From Pseudomonadota bacterium (GTDB lineage: Bacteria; Pseudomonadota; Gammaproteobacteria; Steroidobacterales; Steroidobacteraceae), in NCBI GenBank assembly GCA_021805275.1, contig JAJZFQ010000105.1, positions 1-5,532 on the forward strand: DNA of 5,532 nt. Direction: 5' to 3'. Position numbers and translations under genes: made by a program. The notes under the pieces are model-generated. The model saw nothing but the letters and a program-made list of their open reading frames with translations, did not search any database and was not told where the DNA came from. Shown here piece after piece: positions 1 to 5,532 of this stretch. Within the stretch, counting starts at the first letter, position 1. Each line of letters begins with the position of its first letter.

Positions 1-443
1 ATCACTCCTCGCTGTTCCTCGACTTTCTCGCCGGCAACCAGGCCTACCAGTGCACGCCGTGGAGCACGCCGACCTACAACATCTTCGGCTGGCAGCGGCC
101 GTGTTACCTGCTCACCGGCGAGGGGTATGCGACGAGTTTCCGTTCGCTGATGGAGGACACCGGCTGGGAGCGCTACGGCGTCGGGCGCAATCCGCTCTGC
201 AACAACTGCATGGCGCACTGCGGCTACGAGGGCACGGCCGTCGATGATGCGTTCGCGCATCCGCTGAAGGCACTGTGGCGCTCGCTGCGCGGACCGCGGC
301 TCGACGGGCCGATGGCCCCCGATCTGCCGCTCGTCTACCAGGAGCCGGCTCTCGCCGCGCCGGCGCCGACCGAAGTGACGATTCCGCTCTCCGACGTGCG
401 CACTGCCGCGAACCGAGAAGGCCGCCGTGTCAGCGGCGCCTGA
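1..443 (+). CDS. hpnH: HpnH, adenosylhopane synthase (radical SAM), C-terminal part
   Basis: Partial gene, open at the left edge; reading frame begins with the codon at position 3 and gives 146 residues before TGA at 441-443. HpnH is the radical SAM enzyme that joins a 5'-deoxyadenosyl group to diploptene to give adenosylhopane, the first step toward C35 hopanoids. The family-typical stretch HSSLFLDFLAGN opens the visible part, followed by QCTPW, FGWQRPCYLL and CNNCMAHCGYE. The SAM-cluster CxxxCxxC motif would be in the missing N-terminal half. Five cysteines remain here (codons at 51, 102, 198, 207 and 219) in a C-x11-G-x4-C ... C-x2-C-x3-C pattern. The last 40 or so residues are Pro/Ala-rich and look like a variable tail. 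The 3' end overlaps the next gene by 17 nt, so the genes are probably cotranscribed. Identity rests on motif recognition and on the hopanoid neighbours; no sign of frameshift in the visible part. Confidence 0.93.
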   Translation, partial: HSSLFLDFLAGNQAYQCTPWSTPTYNIFGWQRPCYLLTGEGYATSFRSLMEDTGWERYGVGRNPLCNNCMAHCGYEGTAVDDAFAHPLKALWRSLRGPRLDGPMAPDLPLVYQEPALAAPAPTEVTIPLSDVRTAANREGRRVSGA

Positions 444-1332
444 GGGGTTCATCGCGCAGCTCGATCAGTGGCGTGCGCGCATGGAGGATGCGCTCTCGCG
501 GCGCCTGCCGCCCTCCGGGCGGCTGCCGCAGCGGCTGCACGAGGCAATGCGTTACAGCGTGCTCGGCGGAGGCAAGCGCGTCCGTCCGATTCTGTTGCTC
601 GCCACGGCGCGGGCCCTCGGGCTCCACGAGGAGCAGGTCGAGGCGGCTGCGTGCGCGCTCGAACTGGTGCACGTGTATTCGCTGGTGCACGATGACCTGC
701 CGGCAATGGACGATGACGATTTGCGTCGCGGCCGACCGACCTGCCACAAGGCCTTCGATGAGGCCACGGCGCTGCTGGTCGGCGATGCGCTGCAGTCCCT
801 CGCGTTCGAGCTGCTCGCGCGCGATCCGGGCCTGCCGGATGCGCCCATGGTGCGCGTGCGCCTGGTGGGGCTGCTCGCCGAGGCGATCGGCAGCCTCGGC
901 ATGGCCGGCGGCCAGGCCATCGACCTTCAGTCCGAGGGGCGCAGCCTCTCGATCGAGCAGGTCGAGCAATTGCATGCCCTGAAGACCGGCGCGCTGATCC
1001 GCGCCAGCGTCATGATGGGCGCGGCCTGCGTGCCCGCCCTCGATGCGCGCCTCGAGCGCGCGCTCGCCGGATTCGCTACACCGATCGGGCTCGCCTTCCA
1101 GATCCAGGACGACCTGCTCGATGAGTTGAGCGACACCGCCACGCTCGGCAAGGCGGCCGGCGCCGATCGCGAGCGGGGCAAGTCGACGCATCCGGCCATT
1201 CTCGGCATCGCCGGTTCGCAGGAGCGGGTGCGTACCCTCAGCCGCGCGGCTCTGGACTCGCTCGAACCGCTCGGCTCGAACGCCGATGCGCTGCGCGCCG
1301 TGGCCGACTGGCTGCTCGCGCGGCGCAACTGA
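427..1332 (+). CDS. ispA: Farnesyl diphosphate synthase (IspA-type, trans-prenyltransferase)
   Basis: Makes farnesyl diphosphate (C15) from DMAPP and two IPP in the cytoplasm, the substrate for the squalene synthase encoded next. The 301-residue product matches the usual length of bacterial type II FPP synthases (E. coli IspA 299). Visible motifs: GGGKRVRP (47-54), which binds IPP; first Asp-rich motif DDLPAMDDDD (89-98) with the two-residue insertion typical of this type; GDALQSLAF (119-127); GGQAIDL (161-167); KTGALIR (186-192); second Asp-rich motif QIQDDLLD (225-232); and LGK (240-242). Residues 5 and 4 before the first Asp are Tyr84 and Ser85, as in E. coli IspA; an aromatic residue there is known to limit chain length to C15. 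Start is GTG 427, preceded by a weak purine run at 415-421; ATG 481 is in frame but would remove an N-terminal segment that IspA homologues have. Placement inside a hopanoid operon suggests a pathway-dedicated copy; a second housekeeping ispA may exist elsewhere. Confidence 0.93.
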   Translation: MSAAPEGFIAQLDQWRARMEDALSRRLPPSGRLPQRLHEAMRYSVLGGGKRVRPILLLATARALGLHEEQVEAAACALELVHVYSLVHDDLPAMDDDDLRRGRPTCHKAFDEATALLVGDALQSLAFELLARDPGLPDAPMVRVRLVGLLAEAIGSLGMAGGQAIDLQSEGRSLSIEQVEQLHALKTGALIRASVMMGAACVPALDARLERALAGFATPIGLAFQIQDDLLDELSDTATLGKAAGADRERGKSTHPAILGIAGSQERVRTLSRAALDSLEPLGSNADALRAVADWLLARRN

Positions 1333-1337
1333 CCGGC

Positions 1338-1341
1338 AGGA
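1338..1341 (+). promoter_or_regulatory. Ribosome binding site of sqs
   Basis: AGGA lies 7 nt before ATG 1349, inside the only intergenic gap of the window (1333-1348). Its spacing supports ATG 1349 over ATG 1364, for which the same site would be 22 nt away. The upstream in-frame extension to 1286 overlaps the FPP synthase and is unlikely to be translated. Confidence 0.65.
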
Positions 1342-1348
1342 ACTGCGC

Positions 1349-2464
1349 ATGTCAGCCACGCCAATGTCCGATCAGGCCTACCAGGACGAGATCCTGCCGC
1401 ACGTCTCGCGTACCTTTGCGCTGACGATCCCGCAGCTGCCGCCGGCGCTGCGCACTGCGGTCACGAGCGCCTATCTGCTCTGCCGCATCGCCGATACCGT
1501 CGAGGACGAGCCGGCGCTCTCGGCACAGGATACCTACCGCTTCCTCGGGGACTTCACCCGGGTCGTGCAGGGCCACGAGGATGCCGCCGAATTCGCCCGC
1601 CAGGTGGTGCCGCGGCTCACCGAGCACACCCTGGCGGCCGAACGCGATCTGCTCAGCAACACCGCGCGCGTGATGCGCGTGGTGGACGGATTCGAGGCGC
1701 GCCAACGCAACGCGATCCGTCGCTGCATCGAGGTGATGAGTCACGGCATGCACCAGTTCCAGCGCACCGCAAGCGTGCGCGGCCTGGCGCGCACCGCCGA
1801 TCTGGATACCTACTGTTACTACGTCGCCGGCATCGTCGGGGAGACGTTGACGGAGTTGTTCTGCGGCTATTCGGCCGAGATCGAACGCAACTACGCGGCT
1901 CTCTATGCGCTCGCCCCGTCCTTCGGTCAGGGGCTGCAGATGACCAACATCCTGAAGGACGTCTGGGAGGACCGGGCGCGCGGGGCGTGCTGGCTGCCGC
2001 AGGAGCTGTTCACGCGCTACGGGGTTGATCTGGCGACGCTGCCTCCGGGAGGCGGCGCGGGCTTTCAGGACGGCATGATCGAGCTGATCGGGATCGCGCA
2101 CCGACACTTGCGCAATGCGCTTGAATTCACGCTGCTCATTCCCGCCGAGGAGGTGGGCATCCGCCGCTTCTGCCTGTGGGCGCTAGGACTTGCCGCGCTC
2201 ACGCTGGGTAAGATCCAGGAGCATCCGGGCTTCACCGCCGGTGCCCAGGTCAAGGTGTCGCGCTCGGCGGTCGCCATGACGCAGACGCTGACCAACTTTG
2301 CGGTGCGCAACGACGCGATGCTGCGTCGGTTGTTCGAGCGCGCTGCGCGTGGACTGCCGCTCGCCGCGGGCGACGTGCCGCTGCGCCCGGCCGATGTGCC
2401 GCCGGCGGCCTTCGCGACCGAGCGGAGCGCAGCACCGCTGCAATGCGGTGGAGGCTCGCAGTGA
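1349..2464 (+). CDS. sqs: Squalene synthase, eukaryote-like Sqs type
   Basis: Predicted to condense two FPP head-to-head to presqualene diphosphate and reduce it to squalene with NADPH. The product has 371 residues, longer than the roughly 270-300 of HpnC or HpnD and near the catalytic part of eukaryotic squalene synthases. Motifs: HVSRTFAL (18-25), first Asp-rich motif DTVED (49-53), YCYYVAGIVGE (155-165), and MTNILKDVWEDR (198-209) with the second Asp-rich motif at 204-208, then WLPQELFTRYG as in SQS 'WPQEVW'. Beyond this, a C-terminal helix (FCLWALGLAALTLGKI) and VKVSR (301-305) followed by MTQTLTNFAVRNDA resemble the SQS region after the second motif, which includes the NADPH-binding Lys/Arg segment; HpnC/HpnD proteins are shorter. 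No C-terminal membrane anchor is visible; the tail after about residue 335 is Pro/Ala-rich. Start is ATG 1349, 7 nt after AGGA (1338-1341); ATG 1364 is a weaker in-frame alternative. A phytoene or dehydrosqualene synthase is the main alternative, less likely next to shc. Confidence 0.85.
   Translation: MSATPMSDQAYQDEILPHVSRTFALTIPQLPPALRTAVTSAYLLCRIADTVEDEPALSAQDTYRFLGDFTRVVQGHEDAAEFARQVVPRLTEHTLAAERDLLSNTARVMRVVDGFEARQRNAIRRCIEVMSHGMHQFQRTASVRGLARTADLDTYCYYVAGIVGETLTELFCGYSAEIERNYAALYALAPSFGQGLQMTNILKDVWEDRARGACWLPQELFTRYGVDLATLPPGGGAGFQDGMIELIGIAHRHLRNALEFTLLIPAEEVGIRRFCLWALGLAALTLGKIQEHPGFTAGAQVKVSRSAVAMTQTLTNFAVRNDAMLRRLFERAARGLPLAAGDVPLRPADVPPAAFATERSAAPLQCGGGSQ
2450..2454 (+). promoter_or_regulatory. 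Ribosome binding site of shc, decides GTG start
   Basis: GGAGG ends 6 nt before GTG 2461 and lies inside the last codons of sqs. It is downstream of ATG 2443 and so cannot serve that codon, which makes the GTG overlapping the sqs stop (GTGA, 2461-2464) the better start. The arrangement suggests translational coupling of sqs and shc. Confidence 0.8.
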
Positions 2465-4422
2465 ACGACGAGTCGCAGAGCGTCGAGTTCGCCACCGCGC
2501 CGAGCTTCGCGCCGCTCGCGGCGCGGCCGGGACGGCTCGAGCGGGCCATCCGCGCGGCCCGCGATGCGCTGCTCGGGCAGCAGCAGTCCGATGGTCACTG
2601 GGTGTTCGAACTCGAGGCCGACTGCACCATCCCGGCCGAATACATCCTGATGATGCATTACCTGGAGGAGATCGACCCGGCGCTCGAGCAGCGTCTGGCG
2701 CGCTACCTGCGCGAGCGGCAGCAGCCGCGTGAGGGCGGCTGGCCGCTCTACCAGGGCGGACCGCTCGATCTGTCCTGCACGGTCAAGGCGTACTTCGCGC
2801 TGAAACTCGCCGGCGATTCCCCCGACGCTGTGCACATGCAGCGGGCGCGTGCGGCGATCCTCGCGCGCGGTGGGGCGGCTCGCAGCAACGTGTTCACGCG
2901 CATCGCGCTGGCGCTGTACGGGGAGGTGCCGTGGCGCGCCGTGCCGTACATCCCGGTGGAAATCATGCTGCTGCCGCGCTGGTTTCCGTTCCATCTGGAG
3001 AAGGTCTCGTACTGGTCGCGCACGGTGATGGTGCCGCTGTTCGTGCTGTGCACGCTCAAGCCGCGCGCACGCAACCCGCGCCGCATCGACATCCGCGAGC
3101 TGTTCGTGACGCCGCCGGAACACGAGCGGCACTACTTTCATCTGCCCGGGAAGGGCAGCGCGCTCGCGCGGGTGTTCTTCACGCTCGATCGGGTGTTTCG
3201 GCTGATCGATCCGCTGATCCCCGCGCCGATGCGCCGGCGCGCCATCGCGCGCGCGGAGTCCTGGACGCTCGAGCGGCTGAACGGCGAGGACGGTCTCGGG
3301 GCGATCTTCCCGGCGATGGTCAATGCCTTGGAGATGATGGTCCTGCTCGGCTATCCGCCGGACGATCCGCGCCGCGTTACGGCCAAGCGTTCGATCGAGA
3401 AGCTGCTGATCGAGCAGGGCGAGCGCGCCTACTGCCAGCCGTGCGTCTCACCGGTGTGGGACACCGGGCTCGCCTGCCTCGCGCTGCAAACGGTCGGGGA
3501 CGAGGAGAGTCTCGCGGCGGCGCGGCGCGGCCTGCACTGGCTGCTGCCTCGCCAGGTGCTCGATGTGCGCGGCGACTGGTGCGCGCGCCGGCCCTCGCTC
3601 GCCCCGGGTGGCTGGCCGTTCCAGTACGGCAACGCCCACTACCCGGACCTCGATGATACGGCGGTTGTCGTCTGGTCGATGCACCAGGCGAACGAGGCGC
3701 CGTCCTACGGCCAGAGTATCGAGCGGGCGATCACCTGGTTGATCGGCATGCAGAGCCGCAACGGCGGCTTCGCGGCGTTCGATGCCGATAACACCCACTA
3801 CAACCTGAACCTCATTCCGTTTGCCGACCACGGCGCGCTGCTCGATCCTCCCACCAGCGACGTCACGGCACGGGTGGTCACGGTGCTCGGCCGCCTGGGC
3901 CGGGCCGAACACCGGACGGCCCTCGCGCGTGCGTTGCAGTACCTGCGCGCCGAGCAGGAGCCCGACGGGTCCTGGTTCGGCCGCTGGGGAACGAACTACA
4001 TCTACGGCACCTGGTCGGTGCTGGTGGCGCTCGAGGCGGCGGGCGTCGAGCGTGACGATCCGATGGTGCGCCGGGCGGTCGAGTGGTTCGTCGCCCGGCA
4101 GAACAGCGATGGTGGTTGGGGCGAGAGCAACGACAGCTACCATCCGTCCGGCCTCGAGGAGCCGCTGTTCCCGAGCACCGCGTACCAGAGCGCCTGGGCG
4201 GTGTTGGCGCTGATTGCCGCTGGCGAGCGGGATCACCCCGCGGTGCGCCGCGGCGTGGAGTTCCTGCTCGAGCAGCAGGATGCGCGCGGTCTGTGGAGCG
4301 ACCCGAGCTTCACCGCACCGGGTTTCCCACGGGTGTTCTACCTCAAATACCACGGCTACACCGCGTTCTTCCCGCTGTGGGCACTGGCCGCCTACCGACA
4401 CGGGAGGCCGCGCGCGCCTTGA
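2461..4422 (+). CDS. shc: Squalene-hopene cyclase
   Basis: Cyclises squalene to the pentacyclic hopene (diploptene) and diplopterol; a monotopic membrane protein in this family. The product is 653 residues, within the usual bacterial range. The catalytic DxDD motif is DLDDTAVV at 396-403, with Asp398 matching the central proton-donating Asp (Asp376 of the Alicyclobacillus enzyme). QW-type repeats are visible near residues 42-47 (QSDGHW), 431-437 (QSRNGGF), 499-505 (QEPDGSW), 547-553 (QNSDGGW) and 606-612 (QDARGLW). Other signatures are EADCTIPAEYILMMHYL, LPRWFPFHLEKVSYWSRT, SPVWDTGLA, FGRWGTNYIYGTW and a C-terminal FYLKYHGYTAFFPLWAL. In DPPTSDVTARVV an Arg occupies the place of Alicyclobacillus His451; from memory this is common in proteobacterial homologues, so I do not treat it as a defect. 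GTG 2461 is preferred because GGAGG (2450-2454) sits 6 nt upstream and the start overlaps the sqs stop as GTGA. ATG 2443, in frame, would add 6 residues but has no comparable ribosome binding site. Also called hpnF. Confidence 0.97.
   Translation: MNDESQSVEFATAPSFAPLAARPGRLERAIRAARDALLGQQQSDGHWVFELEADCTIPAEYILMMHYLEEIDPALEQRLARYLRERQQPREGGWPLYQGGPLDLSCTVKAYFALKLAGDSPDAVHMQRARAAILARGGAARSNVFTRIALALYGEVPWRAVPYIPVEIMLLPRWFPFHLEKVSYWSRTVMVPLFVLCTLKPRARNPRRIDIRELFVTPPEHERHYFHLPGKGSALARVFFTLDRVFRLIDPLIPAPMRRRAIARAESWTLERLNGEDGLGAIFPAMVNALEMMVLLGYPPDDPRRVTAKRSIEKLLIEQGERAYCQPCVSPVWDTGLACLALQTVGDEESLAAARRGLHWLLPRQVLDVRGDWCARRPSLAPGGWPFQYGNAHYPDLDDTAVVVWSMHQANEAPSYGQSIERAITWLIGMQSRNGGFAAFDADNTHYNLNLIPFADHGALLDPPTSDVTARVVTVLGRLGRAEHRTALARALQYLRAEQEPDGSWFGRWGTNYIYGTWSVLVALEAAGVERDDPMVRRAVEWFVARQNSDGGWGESNDSYHPSGLEEPLFPSTAYQSAWAVLALIAAGERDHPAVRRGVEFLLEQQDARGLWSDPSFTAPGFPRVFYLKYHGYTAFFPLWALAAYRHGRPRAP
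4402..4407 (+). promoter_or_regulatory. Ribosome binding site of hpnG
   Basis: GGGAGG inside the 3' end of shc lies 11 nt before TTG 4419, a slightly long but workable spacing. It would be 20 nt from GTG 4428, so it favours the TTG that overlaps the shc stop (TTGA, 4419-4422). Confidence 0.6.
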
Positions 4423-5159
4423 ATCGCGTGGGGATCGTCGCGGCGCTGGCATCCGAGGCACACGCACTCGCTCCGGAGCGCCGTGCACTGTCGGTCGGAG
4501 GCGTCTTCGAACTCGATGACGACGCGCTGCTCACGGTGAGCGGCATGGGGTGGGATGCGGCGCAGGCCGGTGCGCTGCGCCTGGCCGAAGCGGGCGCCAC
4601 GGCGCTGGCGAGTTTCGGGACCGCCGGCGGACTCGACCCGGCCTTGCGCTGCGGCACCGTGCTCGTGCCGAGCGAAGTGGCGATGGCGGATGAGCCGGCG
4701 GTGGCCACCGATCCACGCTGGCGCGAGGCGGTGCGCACCGCACTGCCGCGACGCTGCATCGTCAGCGACGCGCCGCTGCTCACCAGCCGAGTGCCGATCG
4801 GGGCGCGCCTCGACAAGGCCCTCGCGTGGCGCGAGAGCGGTTGTGCCGCCGTCGACATGGAGAGCGCGGCCATCGCCCGCTTCGCGGCAGCCGCCGCGGT
4901 GCCGTTCATGGTGCTGCGCGTCGTGGTCGATACGGCGGCCGATGAGCTGCCCGCCGCCGTGCTCGCCGCGAGCCGCGGCGGGGAGGTGCAGGTCGGTCGG
5001 CTCGTGCTCGGCCTGGCGCTCGCCCCGTGGAGCATCGGTGCGGTGCGCGACCTGGCGCGCCGCTTCCGGATCGCTTGTGATGAACTCTCGCGCGTCGCCG
5101 CGCCGGATTTGCCGGCCCGGCGCGCGCTGACGGACGGCCGTTGGAGGCAGACGCATTGA
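4419..5159 (+). CDS. hpnG: HpnG, adenosylhopane nucleosidase/phosphorylase
   Basis: HpnG removes adenine from adenosylhopane, the HpnH product, on the way to ribosylhopane and bacteriohopanetetrol. The 246-residue product belongs to the purine nucleoside phosphorylase/MTA nucleosidase superfamily. Visible features are an N-terminal strand RVGIVAALASEA (3-14), VSGMG (40-44), the glycine-rich FGTAGGLDP (66-74), SDAPLLTS, and VDMESAA (145-151), which aligns with the Met-Glu ribose-binding motif of the superfamily. RVVVDTAAD follows; Asp171 aligns with the catalytic Asp of MTA nucleosidase (RAISDVAD in E. coli), with Val in place of the neighbouring Ser. TTG 4419 is chosen because it overlaps the shc stop as TTGA, keeps the whole first strand, and follows GGGAGG (4402-4407) by 11 nt. 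GTG 4428 is possible but would cut into the first strand. No signal peptide or membrane segment is evident. Assignment is supported by its place between shc and hpnA. Confidence 0.92.
   Translation: MNRVGIVAALASEAHALAPERRALSVGGVFELDDDALLTVSGMGWDAAQAGALRLAEAGATALASFGTAGGLDPALRCGTVLVPSEVAMADEPAVATDPRWREAVRTALPRRCIVSDAPLLTSRVPIGARLDKALAWRESGCAAVDMESAAIARFAAAAAVPFMVLRVVVDTAADELPAAVLAASRGGEVQVGRLVLGLALAPWSIGAVRDLARRFRIACDELSRVAAPDLPARRALTDGRWRQTH
5143..5147 (+). promoter_or_regulatory. Ribosome binding site of hpnA
   Basis: GGAGG inside the 3' end of hpnG lies 8 nt before TTG 5156, an ideal spacing. Together with the TTGA overlap (5156-5159) and the family-typical N-terminus, it fixes TTG as the start. 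Confidence 0.78.
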
Positions 5160-5532
5160 AAGCCCTGGTCACCGGTGCGAGCGGCTTCGTGGGCGCGGCG
5201 CTCGCGCGCACGCTGCTGGCGGCCGGTTGGCATGTGCGTGTCTTGACCCGCGCCAGCTCGGACCGGCGCAACCTGCGCACGCTCGACGTAGAGAACACCG
5301 TCGGGGACCTGACCGACCCGGCCTCGCTCGAGCGCGCCGTGGCGGACTGCGACGCGGTGTTCCATGCGGCGGCCGATTATCGTCTGTGGGTCCCGGATCC
5401 TGAGACCATGTACCGCGCCAACGTGGACGGCACCCGCCATCTGATCGCGGCGGCCCACCGTGCCGGCGTCAAGCGCATCGTCTACACCAGCAGCGTGGCG
5501 TGCATCGGGCTGCCGGCCGACGGCAGTCCCGG
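5156..5532 (+). CDS. hpnA: HpnA, hopanoid-associated sugar epimerase (SDR), N-terminal part
   Basis: Partial gene running off the right edge; 125 complete codons are present. The product is an extended short-chain dehydrogenase/reductase with a Rossmann fold: TGASGFVG (6-13) is the dinucleotide-binding GxxGxxG motif, followed by a second strand VRVLTR (27-32), VGDLTD (49-54), VFHAAADYRLW (68-78), ANVDGTRHLI (88-97) and YTSSVACIG (110-118), where the TSS segment carries the expected catalytic Ser/Thr. The YxxxK motif lies beyond the window. These blocks, particularly AADYRLW, match the HpnA subfamily of NAD(P)-dependent sugar epimerases found in hopanoid clusters; its exact reaction is not established. 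TTG 5156 overlaps the hpnG stop as TTGA, with GGAGG (5143-5147) 8 nt upstream, and gives the MKALVTGASGF start typical of the family. No nearby ATG would preserve the nucleotide-binding motif; the first in-frame ATG codes for Met85. Confidence 0.92.
   Translation, partial: MKALVTGASGFVGAALARTLLAAGWHVRVLTRASSDRRNLRTLDVENTVGDLTDPASLERAVADCDAVFHAAADYRLWVPDPETMYRANVDGTRHLIAAAHRAGVKRIVYTSSVACIGLPADGSP

Noticed and set aside
275..982. Plus-strand open frame of 235 codons overlapping hpnH end and FPP synthase
   Set aside because: Extremely Arg/Ser/Cys-rich translation in an alternative frame of the FPP synthase gene, which has clear catalytic motifs in its own frame.
1286..1348. N-terminal extension of squalene synthase to ATG 1286
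   Set aside because: It lies mostly within the FPP synthase gene, its residues do not resemble SQS N-termini, and ATG 1349 has a well-spaced AGGA.
1333..1348. Internal promoter or terminator between FPP synthase and sqs
   Set aside because: The gap is only 16 nt and holds the sqs ribosome binding site; no hairpin with a T-run or promoter-like boxes can fit.
2065..3141. Long minus-strand open frame (358 codons) across the sqs/shc junction
   Set aside because: Its translation is rich in Arg, His and Pro without any recognisable domain, and it is antisense to two well-supported genes. Long antisense frames are expected in GC-rich coding DNA.
3847..3891. Arg instead of His at the Alicyclobacillus His451 position of Shc
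   Set aside because: The surrounding DPPTSDVTAR pattern is, as far as I recall, the usual proteobacterial form, so it is probably a lineage difference and not an inactivating change.
4083..4418. Possible fusion of extra N-terminal sequence to HpnG (frame open from ATG 4083)
   Set aside because: The extension is an Arg-rich out-of-frame reading of the shc C-terminus, where the shc frame shows conserved QW motifs; HpnG begins at TTG 4419.
4343..5458. Minus-strand open frame of 371 codons covering hpnG and the start of hpnA
   Set aside because: Low-complexity Ser/Ala/Arg translation with no family motif, opposite conserved hpnG and hpnA; a codon-composition shadow.

Overview
The window is one compact, plus-strand hopanoid biosynthesis operon from a GC-rich bacterium. 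It holds four complete genes between two partial ones: the 3' end of hpnH, a farnesyl diphosphate synthase (ispA-type), a eukaryote-like squalene synthase (sqs), squalene-hopene cyclase (shc/hpnF), hpnG, and the 5' part of hpnA. The protein sequences look proteobacterial: the FPP synthase is close to E. coli IspA, and the HpnH, HpnG and HpnA segments carry family-typical motifs. A gammaproteobacterium is my tentative guess; lineage cannot be fixed from the window alone.

Layout: 1-443 hpnH C-terminus (SAM-cluster motif lies upstream, outside the window); 427-1332 FPP synthase, overlapping hpnH by 17 nt; 1349-2464 squalene synthase after a 16-nt gap; 2461-4422 squalene-hopene cyclase; 4419-5159 hpnG; 5156-5532 hpnA, running off the end. 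The last three junctions are 4-nt start/stop overlaps (GTGA, TTGA, TTGA). The only gap between genes is 16 nt, so there is no room for an internal promoter or terminator, and no RNA gene, mobile element, CRISPR or repeat was seen.

Together the genes encode a nearly complete linear pathway: IPP + DMAPP -> FPP (IspA-type) -> squalene (Sqs) -> hopene/diploptene (Shc) -> adenosylhopane (HpnH) -> ribosylhopane phosphate after adenine removal (HpnG). HpnA is a sugar-epimerase-like SDR of hopanoid clusters with no settled reaction. The most distinctive point is that squalene appears to be made by one Sqs-type enzyme, where many bacterial hopanoid clusters use the three-gene HpnC-HpnD-HpnE route. The second is that four consecutive inferred starts are explained without ATG at four of five genes (GTG, GTG, TTG, TTG). 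I do not see a wholly undescribed system here; it is a recognisable pathway with an informative arrangement.
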